In this document: piece after piece, positions 40,756 to 50,297 of the stretch
Layout of the letters: every line of letters starts with the position of its first letter
Numbering within the stretch: position 1 is the stretch's first letter
Assembly: GCA_023409265.1 (NCBI GenBank)
Contig: JAEYHZ010000013.1
Coordinates: 1 to 64,000 of the forward strand
Direction of reading: 5' to 3'
From: Bacillota bacterium
GTDB lineage: Bacteria > Bacillota > Clostridia > Acetivibrionales > DSM-1351
DNA: 64,000 nt
The notes under the pieces: generated by a model
The model's database searches: none
Told to the model about the DNA's origin: nothing
What the model saw: only the letters and a program-made list of their open reading frames with translations
Translations under genes and position numbers: made by a program

Positions 40756-41829
40756 TTAGTCTCGTTTCTTCTTCCTCGAACAAATGATACTCTGAAGTAC
40801 AATAAAGAAGCAGAGCATTGCGGCACGTGTAATCTGTGGCCACCACGGATCCTGGCTGCCGATAGCGGTAACGACCAGTAGTGCGATTCCACTTGTTAAT
40901 ACGCCGAACAGAGTACCAAATATATTACCAACGCCGCCAGTCAGTAGTGTTCCACCAATAATTGATGCAGCAATGGCATCCATTTCAAGACCAGTTGCCT
41001 GCTGAACCGAGCCCGACCGCGTATGGAAAAGGTATAGGAACCCGCCAATACCAGCAAGCAAGCCACAAAGCAAATGTGCATAAAACCTGGTTCTCTTTAC
41101 GTTTATACCAAGCATCAGGGCACTTTGCGCATTCCCGCCAACTGCGTAAAAGCTGCGTCCAAGTTTTGTCTTCTTGAGTAACCAGAACATCAGACAGACT
41201 ATAATAAGTGCTACAATAACTCCGTATTCCAGGTTTGATTGAATGAAAACGCCCTTCCTATTGACATCACCAATAAAGGGTATCTGTATTCTCGCCCCCG
41301 ACAGCCTCTCAAAACCCGGGTTATCAACCTGTATCTGATTGACTTCAATCAAAGCAACTAAACCCCGGCCCAAGAACATTCCTGCCAGAGTAACAATAAA
41401 GGGCTGCATATCCAGATAGGCCACAAGAAAACCTTGAACCGCCCCAAAGGTAAGACCGATTGCCAAGGCCAGAATAAGAGACGTAAAAAAGTTAAACCCA
41501 TAATTGTTAAGACATACAATGCAGGCTGTGCAAATAAGTGCAGTGGAACCTCCTACCGAAATATCAATACTGCCCGTTATCATAACTATGGTAAGCCCGC
41601 AGGCAATTACGATCAGTGCGGCGTTTTCGTTGAAGAGGTTAAAGAACATCTGTACCTTACTGAAGCCTTTATCCCCAAGGAAGGCAATGGCAAGTACATA
41701 GATAGCGATAAACAGTGAAATAGTAATTGTCAGTAAGAAAGTTGTATCAGTCACAGAATCCTTAAGTTTCAGCTTCTTCTGAACAACCGTGATATTGTCG
41801 GTACCTTGAGTTCTATTCACGAGTGACAT
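40756..41829 (-). CDS. yjfF: Sugar ABC transporter permease (YjfF-type)
   Basis: 357 aa, RbsC/BPD_transp_2 fold with about nine membrane helices. NLFNENAALIVIACGLTIVMITGSIDISVGGSTAL is the family hallmark, and FYAVGGNAQSALMLGINVKRTRFYAHLLCGLLAGIGGF is the cytoplasmic coupling region. One of two different permeases of the galactofuranose-type importer. ATG at 41829 lies one base past the YtfT stop. Final gene of the operon. Confidence 0.88.
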   Translation of the reverse strand: MSLVNRTQGTDNITVVQKKLKLKDSVTDTTFLLTITISLFIAIYVLAIAFLGDKGFSKVQMFFNLFNENAALIVIACGLTIVMITGSIDISVGGSTALICTACIVCLNNYGFNFFTSLILALAIGLTFGAVQGFLVAYLDMQPFIVTLAGMFLGRGLVALIEVNQIQVDNPGFERLSGARIQIPFIGDVNRKGVFIQSNLEYGVIVALIIVCLMFWLLKKTKLGRSFYAVGGNAQSALMLGINVKRTRFYAHLLCGLLAGIGGFLYLFHTRSGSVQQATGLEMDAIAASIIGGTLLTGGVGNIFGTLFGVLTSGIALLVVTAIGSQDPWWPQITRAAMLCFFIVLQSIICSRKKKRD

Positions 41830-41830
41830 A

Positions 41831-42937
41831 CTAACCACGCTCCTTTACATTACCTGCAGCCATTCCGGATAGCGTGACCTTTTCATCAAAGAAACTTTTG
41901 ACAATGGGCGTTTGAATGACTACAAGTATAATAATTATCACGGCCTTAAAGACTGGAACAGCATTTGTGTTGACATTAAGCGTGGTCAACATGGAAGTCA
42001 ATGTCTGGATGGTATACGCTCCAATAATTGAACCTGTCATATTGAATTTGCCGCCACCCAGTGAATTGCCACCAAGGGCAACCGCCAATATAACGTCCAT
42101 TTCAATACTAGGTACTATTGTATACGGATTGACAGTTTGTACCCTGCTGGACTGGATGAAGCCTGCAATACCCACGCAAAGGCCCAATATTACAAAAGAC
42201 ATAAACTTAATAAGCGCCGGGTTGAGACCGTTCAGTCTTGAAGATTTATCATTGATACCTACAGCCTGTGTGTACAGACCCAGGTTCGTTTTTTTCAACA
42301 TAAGGAAGGTAATCACAATAACAACAATCGTAATGAGTATTGGTGTCGGAACAGGAACTTCAGGAATAAAGTTGCCGTAATATCCAAAGGATTCAACAGC
42401 TTTAGGCTTAAGCCCACCCATTGCCATCGAGCCTATAGATCGGCCTGCTGTAAAGAGAATGAGTGTCGCCACCATTGGTTGTATGTTAAATTTTGAAACC
42501 AGAAAACCGTTAAAGGCTCCGCAAGCCATTCCCGCGAGGCATCCAAGTATAAGTGCAACAATGATAGGCGCCTTCAATTCGGTTGGTTGGGTTTCGTTCC
42601 CACACAGGACTCGCATAATCACTCCACCAACAATTGCGATTGTAGCTCCTACGCTGATATCCTGCCCTCTGGATGAGGCCGTAACCAGCGTCATTCCTAT
42701 GGCAAGGATAACAAGTTCAGTCGAGTTATTCAGTATATTTATCAAATTTCCTATTAAAACGGGATTACCGATACTGTCCCTGCCCAAGCTGATTCTCAGA
42801 AAACCCGGATTGATAAATATATTGATTAGCAAAAGAAATGCAAGAAACGCAATGGGAATAAACAATCTGTGCTTAAATACCACTTTAAAAACAGATGTTG
42901 AACGGTCGGTTTCAAGTTTGGAACTGATTTTTGTCAT
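41831..42937 (-). CDS. ytfT: Sugar ABC transporter permease (YtfT-type)
   Basis: 368 aa, same fold as the next gene. LNNSTELVILAIGMTLVTASSRGQDISVGATIAI is the signature; TQAVGINDKSSRLNGLNPALIKFMSFVILGLCVGIAG is the coupling loop. The start overlaps the 3' end of ytfR by 26 bp. Works as a pair with YjfF in the membrane. Confidence 0.88.
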   Translation of the reverse strand: MTKISSKLETDRSTSVFKVVFKHRLFIPIAFLAFLLLINIFINPGFLRISLGRDSIGNPVLIGNLINILNNSTELVILAIGMTLVTASSRGQDISVGATIAIVGGVIMRVLCGNETQPTELKAPIIVALILGCLAGMACGAFNGFLVSKFNIQPMVATLILFTAGRSIGSMAMGGLKPKAVESFGYYGNFIPEVPVPTPILITIVVIVITFLMLKKTNLGLYTQAVGINDKSSRLNGLNPALIKFMSFVILGLCVGIAGFIQSSRVQTVNPYTIVPSIEMDVILAVALGGNSLGGGKFNMTGSIIGAYTIQTLTSMLTTLNVNTNAVPVFKAVIIIILVVIQTPIVKSFFDEKVTLSGMAAGNVKERG

Positions 42938-44447
42938 TTTGATTTACTCCCCCCGCTATGGTATACATTATTTTATCCTGTGACATATCATCGCCCTGTA
43001 ACTCTCCTACAACATACAGGTCACGCATAACAATCAGTCTGGAACAGGTACGCAGCATCTCCTCTATCTCCGATGAAATAAATGTGATACTCATACCTTC
43101 AGAAGCAAGTTTTAGCACCAGCTTTTGGATTTCTACCTTGGTGCCGATATCAATTCCACGCGTCGGCTCATCAAGTATAAGATAATCAGGATGCGTAAGC
43201 AGCCACCTGGCCAGAATTACCTTTTGCTGATTACCTCCGGACAATGAGTTTATTGGAGTATCAGCCGAAGCGGTTTTGATGCCGAGCAAACTAATATACT
43301 CATCCGCAAATGCCTGGGCCTGAGCTTTTGTAAATGGCTTAAAGAAACCCCTCATGACCTGTAGAGCCAGTATAATATTATCGCGGACTGACAAGTCGCC
43401 AATTATCCCGTCCCGCTTCCGGTCCTCGGAAAGATATCCGATTCCTTTCTTCATAGCCTTTATTGGTGATGTAATGTTCACATCTTCGCCTTTAATTCTT
43501 AACTTGCCTTTTATGACCTTGTCTGCGCCGAAAATTGCACGCACACACTCACTGCGGCCAGAGCCCAGCAGTCCTGCAAATCCCGTTACTTCGCCCTTAT
43601 TCGCAGTAAAATTAAATGGCTTTATTCCGGAAGTGCTTGATAGTCCTTCCGTTTCTATTATTACTTCTTTAGAATCTTCGGCGCTCGATTTTTCGACCTT
43701 ATGTATTTCCGCTAAATCACCAAGTTCCTTGCCCATCATTTTGGCTACAAGTTCTACCCTAGGCAAGTCTTTAATCTGGTATTCTCCAACCAGTTCGCCA
43801 TTGCGCAAAACTGTAATTTTATCACATAGCTCATACACTTGATCAAGGAAATGGGTAACAAATATTATTCCTACTCCTCTGCTCTTGAGTTCACGCATAA
43901 GAGTAAACAGCTTGGCAACCTCCTGTTCATCCAACGATGAGGTAGGCTCGTCAAGTATCAATACCTTGCAGTCCATGTCGACAGCACGTGCAATGGCCAC
44001 CATTTGCTGAACAGCTATGGAGCAATTGGACAATTGCTGAGTTGGTTTGGCAGGTATGCCCAGACTGCTGAGTATGTTTTCAGCTCTATTGTTGCTCGTC
44101 TTCCAATCAAAAAAAAGATCATTGGTTCTGCCAATAAAAAGATTTTCGGCGACTGTTAGGTTGGGGCACAAAGTGATTTCCTGATACACAGTACTTATAC
44201 CAAGCTTTTGGGCTTCCTGAGGAGACTTGATATTAACTGGCTTATCGATTCCTTTAATATGGATTTCTCCGGCATCCTTTGTATAGACTCCCGTCAAAAC
44301 CTTTATGAGGGTAGACTTTCCGGCACCATTTTCGCCCATCAGTGCATGGATCTCTCCTTCACATAGAGTGAAATCCACATTTTGTAAGGCCCGTACGCCG
44401 GGAAAGCTTTTATATATATTTTGCATTGTAAGTACGGTGTTCTGCAT
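42912..44447 (-). CDS. ytfR: Sugar ABC transporter ATP-binding protein, two ATPase domains (YtfR-type)
   Basis: 511 aa. First ATPase: MGENGAGKSTLIK (Walker A), the Q-loop near STVYQEITLCP, CSIAVQQMVAIARAV and LILDEPTSSLD. Second ATPase: GFAGLLGSGRSECVR (degenerate Walker A), SLSGGNQQKVILARWL (signature) and LILDEPTRGIDIG. Typical of RbsA/MglA-like sugar importers. Start unclear: SD GGAGGT sits next to a TTG (44462) and 15 nt from the ATG (44447). An intercistronic hairpin pair separates it from ytfQ. Confidence 0.92.
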   Translation of the reverse strand: MQNTVLTMQNIYKSFPGVRALQNVDFTLCEGEIHALMGENGAGKSTLIKVLTGVYTKDAGEIHIKGIDKPVNIKSPQEAQKLGISTVYQEITLCPNLTVAENLFIGRTNDLFFDWKTSNNRAENILSSLGIPAKPTQQLSNCSIAVQQMVAIARAVDMDCKVLILDEPTSSLDEQEVAKLFTLMRELKSRGVGIIFVTHFLDQVYELCDKITVLRNGELVGEYQIKDLPRVELVAKMMGKELGDLAEIHKVEKSSAEDSKEVIIETEGLSSTSGIKPFNFTANKGEVTGFAGLLGSGRSECVRAIFGADKVIKGKLRIKGEDVNITSPIKAMKKGIGYLSEDRKRDGIIGDLSVRDNIILALQVMRGFFKPFTKAQAQAFADEYISLLGIKTASADTPINSLSGGNQQKVILARWLLTHPDYLILDEPTRGIDIGTKVEIQKLVLKLASEGMSITFISSEIEEMLRTCSRLIVMRDLYVVGELQGDDMSQDKIMYTIAGGVNQNDKNQFQT

Positions 44448-44516
44448 AGTAATAATACTCAAACCTCCGTTCAGACACGATATTGGATATTATCCTGTCA
44501 CTTCTGTTATATAGTC

Positions 44517-44633
44517 AGTTCCGCTTGAAATTTTTGCCTTTCAAGCGGAAATATCCTTATAAGGTATTTACTTTAAGAAATGCGCGGTGCCAAGCTCTGC
44601 ATACAATATCCACATACTTGGTGCCGCGCATTT
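44517..44633 (-). promoter_or_regulatory. Two strong intercistronic hairpins between ytfQ and ytfR
   Basis: Reading on the minus strand, first GCGCGGCACCAAG...CTTGGCACCGCGC (44629-44582), then TTCCGCTTGAAA...TTTCAAGCGGAA (44550-44519). Neither is followed by a clean T-run. They probably stabilise the ytfQ transcript or cause partial termination, so that the binding protein exceeds the transporter. Confidence 0.65.
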
Positions 44634-44700
44634 CAATCATTAACCTATCTTAGTTTACTTGTTGAAAATCTCTAAATTATCAAAAGATACGAATATGTAA

Positions 44701-45678
44701 TTAATAACTACGTTTATCGACAATATCCTTTGTAATTGTTGCACAGTCAAACATTTCCTCTTTAACATAGGCGTTCTTTTCAACAGTCTCGCCAGCTTCA
44801 AGCTTATTAATAAGCTCTACAATACGAGGACCATGAAGAGGATTACACTCAACGTCAAGGTTGAATTTTCCTTCAAGAACCAGCTTAAGAGCCCACTGGT
44901 TTGCATCAAAAGCGATAACCTTTACATTGCCGTCCTTGCCATATGTAATACCGGCAGCATCCATAGCTGCGCATGCGCCACGAGCCATGTTGTCGTTCTC
45001 AGCGTAGACAACGTTGAACTTTGTTCCTTTAGCTATAAGTTCGGCAACCGCCTGTTTTGCAAGAGTTTCGTCCCAACCCTTCATATTTTGGTTGAATACA
45101 ATTTCCCAGCCATTTTCCTTTGCGCCGTCTTCAATAGCCTTGGAGCGTCCGATTTGAGCGGAAGATCCGGTGTCACCACCAAGCACAACAATCTTGCCTT
45201 CAGTTAGTTTTTGACTCTTCAGCCAATCAACAGCCTTTTTGCCTTCGGCTTCAAAATCTGAGCATACCATCGCAGTATAAAGCTTTTCATCCAATTCGAG
45301 TTTACGGTCAGCCATAATGAAAGGGATTCCGGCATCCTTAGCAGCTTTTGCCACATCTTCCCAACCTGCTGACTGAAGTCCTAATACGACAAGGTAGTCA
45401 ACCTCTTCCTGAATGAGCTGCTGTGCCTGTGAAATCTGTTTTGCGTGGTCGCCTTCACCGAAAACCATTTTAGTCTCAAAACCTGCTTCCTTGAAAGCTT
45501 CATTGAGTGATTTTGTGTTAGCTGTTCGCCAGTCGGATTCGTTGGCATTTGTCTGCACAACACCTACTGTAACTTTTTTGCCTGATTTGCCGTCTCCGCT
45601 GTCAGCAGATTTACTGCCGCATGCTGCAAGTGTAAATACTAGAGCCAGTACCAGAACTAAAGAAATTAATTTCTTCAT
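44701..45678 (-). CDS. ytfQ: Sugar-binding lipoprotein of the ABC importer (YtfQ-type)
   Basis: 325 aa. Lipobox LAAC after MKKLISLVLVLALVFTL; then a Peripla_BP_4 fold: GVVQTNANESDWRTANTKSLNEAF, VVLGLQSAGWEDVAKAAKDAGIPFIMADRKL, TGSSAQIGRSKAIE, NDNMARGACAAMDAAG, FDANQWALK and LDVECNPLHGPRIVEL. ESDWRTAN is shared with the galactofuranose-binding YtfQ. It binds a pyranose or furanose sugar outside the cell. ATG at 45678 with GGGAGGAAA. Confidence 0.92.
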   Translation of the reverse strand: MKKLISLVLVLALVFTLAACGSKSADSGDGKSGKKVTVGVVQTNANESDWRTANTKSLNEAFKEAGFETKMVFGEGDHAKQISQAQQLIQEEVDYLVVLGLQSAGWEDVAKAAKDAGIPFIMADRKLELDEKLYTAMVCSDFEAEGKKAVDWLKSQKLTEGKIVVLGGDTGSSAQIGRSKAIEDGAKENGWEIVFNQNMKGWDETLAKQAVAELIAKGTKFNVVYAENDNMARGACAAMDAAGITYGKDGNVKVIAFDANQWALKLVLEGKFNLDVECNPLHGPRIVELINKLEAGETVEKNAYVKEEMFDCATITKDIVDKRSY

Positions 45679-45879
45679 GGATATTTCCTCCCATTCATTT
45701 TTCAACTCAAAATATTGAGTTTTCTTTTATGGGCACAAGTATATTAAACTTATAGGCATAAAAATACGGAAATTATTCCTGTCTTTGTAGTTATTTTTAC
45801 TGACTTCTTTTATCTGGCATTTTTCTGTTAAGATTTTTATGAATTTTGTTCATTTTTTTACGTTATGGTGTATGAATAT

Positions 45880-46974
45880 CTAATAACTCCGTCCGACACG
45901 GTCTGAACTTGCAGTTTCTGCTTCAAAGACCTTTCCATCCACATATGATATCTTATCAACCTTTTCTCCCTTTTCCAGGCGTTCTATTATCTCAGCTATT
46001 ACCGGGCCTTGCAAAGGATTACACTCAATATCAACATTAATCAGACCTGCTTCCATCTTATCAAATGCTTCAGAAACGGCGTCAAAGGATATGACAGTTA
46101 TATCCCCGTTTATTCCGCAGGTTAATCCCGCCTCCTGTATTGCCTCTATTGCACCGAATGTCATATCGTCATTCTGTGAAACTAATACATCAATATCATG
46201 AAATCTCTGCAAAAATTTCTCCATTACTTCCTTTCCCTTTGCTTTGGTAAAATCACCGTTTTCATGTGCGAGAATATTCCAATTGCTGTGTAGTCCGGCT
46301 ACATCCATAAATCCTTTGGAACGTCCAATCTGAGCAGTTGAATTTAAAGTCCCCTCAAGAACAACAATATTTGTGATATCCTTATTTTGTCCCTTCTTAT
46401 CCTTCGAAGGCGTTTCATCTGATAAGGGCACCTTTTTCTTAGAATTATCATTCTCTTTTTTTTGTTCCTCCAGATGTTTTTCCAGCCACTGTCCTGCCTT
46501 CATACCTTCTAAATACTTATCAGTGCCCACACATGCCACATAAAGGCTTTCATCTTTTGTTTCAATCATACGATCCACAATTATAACCGGAATACCTGCC
46601 TGCCTTGCTTCCTCCAATACTGTATCCCACCCTGTTTCGGTAACCGGGGCAATTACAATATAATCCACTTCCTGAAAAATAAAACCCCTTACATCCTTTA
46701 TCTGATTTTCCTGACTCTGTCTACCATTAGAAAAGATCAGTGAAAATCCATTCTTTTTAACAAGAGCATTCTGTATGGATTTTGTATTTGCTGAACGCCA
46801 GTCCGATTCAGAGCCAAGCTGAGAAAAACCCACAATAGTCAGATCGGTATCAATATTCTTTGTATTATCAGTGTTATTATTTTGAAGATTTTTCCACGGC
46901 CTTAGGCTGCAGCTGGCAAGCACTATTAAGACAATACAGAAAATCCAAAGCATGATTTTAATATTTTTATTCAT
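45880..46974 (-). CDS. Second sugar-binding lipoprotein (sensor partner, YtfQ-like)
   Basis: 364 aa, paralogue of ytfQ in the same divergent site: GFSQLGSESDWRSANTKSIQNAL, YIVIAPVTETGWDTVLEEARQAGIPVIIVDRMI, TLNSTAQIGRSKGFM, NDDMTFGAIEAI, FDAVSEAFDKMEAG and VDIECNPLQGPVIAEI. An extra Lys/Glu-rich insert (about residues 170-200) is not in YtfQ. The N terminus has a hydrophobic segment ending at SC (LASCSLR). It overlaps the histidine kinase gene, so it is the periplasm-side sensor of a three-component system, as described for XylFII with LytS and YesN. Confidence 0.87.
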   Translation of the reverse strand: MNKNIKIMLWIFCIVLIVLASCSLRPWKNLQNNNTDNTKNIDTDLTIVGFSQLGSESDWRSANTKSIQNALVKKNGFSLIFSNGRQSQENQIKDVRGFIFQEVDYIVIAPVTETGWDTVLEEARQAGIPVIIVDRMIETKDESLYVACVGTDKYLEGMKAGQWLEKHLEEQKKENDNSKKKVPLSDETPSKDKKGQNKDITNIVVLEGTLNSTAQIGRSKGFMDVAGLHSNWNILAHENGDFTKAKGKEVMEKFLQRFHDIDVLVSQNDDMTFGAIEAIQEAGLTCGINGDITVISFDAVSEAFDKMEAGLINVDIECNPLQGPVIAEIIERLEKGEKVDKISYVDGKVFEAETASSDRVGRSY

Positions 46975-48463
46975 ATACTACCTCAACTCGTTCATTCTCC
47001 ACCTGTCTAGCAGGAATCTTAATTGTGATGTCTGTGCCTTCCCCTTTTTTACTTTGTATATCCAGCCCATACATATTACCATAGTTCAACTTAATTCTTT
47101 TATTAACATTTGCAAGTCCAAAGCCTGAGCTTTGCTTGCTGCCCGGCATTTCAATTTCTTTTCTTAAAGCATCCAACTCCTGTTCATCCAAACCAATCCC
47201 ATTATCAATCACATGGAAGCAAACGATCTGGTCTTTTATCTCACCTGTTACTGTTATTTTGCCTTTTGCCCTTAACATTTTAATTCCATGATATAATGAA
47301 TTTTCAATAAGTGGCTGCATAGTCAGCTTCAAAATCTGATATCCGTACAGTTCTTCGGGAATATCAATTTCATAGTCCAATATATCTTTATATCGTGACT
47401 GTTGTATCTGCAGATAGCTTTTAATATGTATTTCCTCTTCACGAATGGTGATGAAATCTTTCCCCTTACTAACAACAGTTCTGAAAAACTCAGAAAGAGA
47501 TACTACCATATCAATTGCTTCTCTATTTTTATCTCCTTCTATCAGCCATATAATTGTATCCAGTGTATTATATAAAAAATGAGGGTTAATCTGAGTTTGT
47601 AGAAGTTTTGATTCCATATGCCTTAAGTTTTCCTGTTCCAGCTTGATACTTTTAACCTGCTGTTCCAGTTTGAAAGCCATATCGTTAAAGCTGTCAGATA
47701 GTATTGACAATTCATCATGATTATTACAGGTTGTCCTGGCTGTAAAATCTCCCTTTGCCACCATAGCCGTTTTATCACATAACGTCCTGATTGGTTTTGT
47801 AATGCTATCTGTAACAAGAATGTTAACTAAAACAGATGCCACGATAATAGAAGATAATGCCACAATGATTGTCACTATTACATTGGTTACTTGTTCATTA
47901 AGGCTCTGTCTTATATCTTCAAAATCCTGGGTTTCATAATAAATATAATACTGAATTTCTTCCTGAAACATTTCTGTTAGTATATAAATATCAGATTCCA
48001 GCATTTTAATATTTTCTTCATAATGGCCTGTCTGATTTAGATTATCACGTATTTCGTTAATCCTGTCCTTCAGGGTATTAAGATTAAGCAGAATACGTTT
48101 AATCCAATCAAGACTTTCTCTGCTTGCTGTTATCTTCTGCAGATTAGTAAAATTCTCTCTCGCATCCTCTATGAGCTTGTAGGGATTCTTTAGATCGCTA
48201 TTCTTGTCAATGGATTCAAAGGTTTCTGCTTCTACAACAATCTTATACATGCTTTCGTCCATTTCCTCTTTAAAATTGAGATTATAAGTATTAGCTGAAG
48301 TAATCCTTCGTACTATCGAGTCATATGCAGTGCTATAATTATGTAGAGCGACAATCTGGTAAACCGAGAGAATTATCATTGGTATGATGATGACAACAGC
48401 TACAAGAGAAAACTTCAGTCTTAAGGGATATTTGATTGGTTTTTCATAATTATAGTTTTTCAT
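46967..48463 (-). CDS. Sensor histidine kinase, YesM/LytS type
   Basis: 498 aa. TM1 (~18-38), extracellular helical sensor (~40-180), TM2 (~193-215), HAMP (ITKPIRTLCDKTAMVAKGDFTART), then the His_kinase domain LLQTQINPHFLYNTLDTIIWLI with the phospho-His in NPHFLYN, and HATPase_c (MQPLIENSLYHGI, DNGIGLDEQEL, GFGLANVNKR). Overlaps the response regulator by 4 bp and the sensor-binding protein by 8 bp, so all three are coupled. Confidence 0.93.
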   Translation of the reverse strand: MKNYNYEKPIKYPLRLKFSLVAVVIIIPMIILSVYQIVALHNYSTAYDSIVRRITSANTYNLNFKEEMDESMYKIVVEAETFESIDKNSDLKNPYKLIEDARENFTNLQKITASRESLDWIKRILLNLNTLKDRINEIRDNLNQTGHYEENIKMLESDIYILTEMFQEEIQYYIYYETQDFEDIRQSLNEQVTNVIVTIIVALSSIIVASVLVNILVTDSITKPIRTLCDKTAMVAKGDFTARTTCNNHDELSILSDSFNDMAFKLEQQVKSIKLEQENLRHMESKLLQTQINPHFLYNTLDTIIWLIEGDKNREAIDMVVSLSEFFRTVVSKGKDFITIREEEIHIKSYLQIQQSRYKDILDYEIDIPEELYGYQILKLTMQPLIENSLYHGIKMLRAKGKITVTGEIKDQIVCFHVIDNGIGLDEQELDALRKEIEMPGSKQSSGFGLANVNKRIKLNYGNMYGLDIQSKKGEGTDITIKIPARQVENERVEVVYE

Positions 48464-50082
48464 TCTTCACCTTTACCCTGCAGCCTGTATTCCGACGGTG
48501 TACAATTCTGTGTTTTTTTGAATATGTAACTGAAATAATGGGAATCCAGATATCCTACTAAATATCCAATCTCAGTTATCTTTTTACCCGAACATCTCAA
48601 AAAATCCTTGGCCTTCTCCATACGAATGTCCGTTAGATATTCAATAAAGGTCATCCCGGTTTCCTGATTAAAAAGTGAACTAAAATAATTGGGGCTAAGA
48701 TTAACGGTAGATGCAACCTGATCCAGTGTAAGATCACTCATAGCAAAATTAAGATTAATATGTTCCTTTGCCTGTTCAATAAGACCGGCATACCTTTTTT
48801 GACTGTTTTTGTTACGTAGATCGATGGCTTCTTTCAGTATAGATTTATAGAATTTACAACAATCCTCAAAACCAGCAAGATGTTCAATGACACTATTCAT
48901 TCTCTTAAGGCAGTTGTCTATCTTCTCCTTTGAGTACTTCATGTCCTTAAGGAATTTAATGATAGCCGAATAGCCATCCATTATGATATAATGCCGAAAA
49001 ATGGTTGACCTCATAGCATTGGAACCAAATCCGTCAAAATAGCTGTCTACAAATTCATCAACATCAGGAATGGTACCTCTCTTTAAAAATTCTTCCAATA
49101 AATTTCTATCAAGCTTCTCAAGATTCAGCTCACTGACGTTAATCCTGTTTCCTACCTGAGCCTTAATATTACTCACATCATTATAAGATAAAAACTGGTC
49201 CCTGCTTTCGAAATAACGAAGGGAAAAAGCACTGTTAGCATCGAGATATGACTGCTGTAAGTCACGGATACGATGAACAACTCTCCCAATTCCACCAAAA
49301 TAATGCGCCTTGTCTTCACAGATGCGAATTAATAAATTACACAGTTCCTGGGTTAATTGATTAATACTCAATTCATTTTCGCCCGTAAGTATAAAAGCCC
49401 ATCCATCCATACCACGCTCAAATACTTTTATGTCAGGAAAGCTGCTCAGTGCTTGAGTCATCCTTGTTTCACATTGTACTATATCATTCGAGTATTCGTA
49501 CATATCCTCTTGTCCTTTGAAATGAAACAACAAAACGCAAAAAGCTCTTGCCACCATATCAATTCCAAGCTCCTCTTCCTGTTCAACAATCTGAGAAAGA
49601 GACATGTTCCCGCTCACTAAAGCATTAAAAAAATTCTTTCTTTTTTCCCGCTGCTTCTGATAAACCAACTCCTGATACTGTTCCAGAATCTGTTTTTCTT
49701 TTCGTTCTTTCTCAATTACTGCAGCAGCATTTTTTACAGCCGCCACCAGCTTACCGGATGTTATCGGCTTAAGCAGATATTCGCTGATTCCAATATCAAT
49801 TGCTTGTTGTGCATATCCAAAATCACTATATCCGCTGATAATAATAATTTTCAGCTGAGGCATATCTTTTTTTAATAATTTACTTAACTCAAGACCGTCC
49901 ATGAACGGCATTTTAATATCTGTAATCAAAATGTCGGGCTGTTCCCTTATAATGACCGGATAAGCCAATTCACCGTCACTCTCATCTCCGACAATTATGA
50001 ATCCCTCTTCCTCCCAATGAATTTTGTTCTTGATACCATCCCGTATTACAATTTCATCCTCCACCAAAAAAACCTTATACAT
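48460..50082 (-). CDS. AraC-family response regulator, YesN type
   Basis: 540 aa. N-terminal receiver with Asp55 in DILITDIKMPFMDGLEL and the acidic pocket VEDE; a long middle region; a C-terminal AraC HTH pair (FAMSDLTLDQVASTVNLSPNYFSSLFNQETGMTFIEYL, and KITEIGYLVGYLDSHYFSYIFKK). Activated by the downstream kinase, it should drive the ytfQ operon (inference; no operator identified). ATG at 50082 with GGAGGGAAAT. Confidence 0.93.
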   Translation of the reverse strand: MYKVFLVEDEIVIRDGIKNKIHWEEEGFIIVGDESDGELAYPVIIREQPDILITDIKMPFMDGLELSKLLKKDMPQLKIIIISGYSDFGYAQQAIDIGISEYLLKPITSGKLVAAVKNAAAVIEKERKEKQILEQYQELVYQKQREKRKNFFNALVSGNMSLSQIVEQEEELGIDMVARAFCVLLFHFKGQEDMYEYSNDIVQCETRMTQALSSFPDIKVFERGMDGWAFILTGENELSINQLTQELCNLLIRICEDKAHYFGGIGRVVHRIRDLQQSYLDANSAFSLRYFESRDQFLSYNDVSNIKAQVGNRINVSELNLEKLDRNLLEEFLKRGTIPDVDEFVDSYFDGFGSNAMRSTIFRHYIIMDGYSAIIKFLKDMKYSKEKIDNCLKRMNSVIEHLAGFEDCCKFYKSILKEAIDLRNKNSQKRYAGLIEQAKEHINLNFAMSDLTLDQVASTVNLSPNYFSSLFNQETGMTFIEYLTDIRMEKAKDFLRCSGKKITEIGYLVGYLDSHYFSYIFKKTQNCTPSEYRLQGKGEE

Positions 50083-50232
50083 ATTTCCCTCCGAAAATTC
50101 ATACAGTATATATTTAAAATATCATAATATTTAGTCATTTTGTTAATTTTTTTCATATCTATTCAATCCTGCTCTGGAACATTCTCATAACTGTAACGAC
50201 TCGACTTTTATCTTTGATTTATGCCGGGCGGA

Positions 50233-50271
50233 CAAAAAAAGACCTTGCACTAAAGTTCTTAGCGCAAGGTT
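50233..50271 (-). terminator. Terminator of the alanine dehydrogenase gene
   Basis: Minus strand ACCTTGC...GCAAGGT stem followed by CTTTTTTTG. Confidence 0.85.
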
Positions 50272-50297
50272 TATGAATAATAAAGGGAATTTATCAT

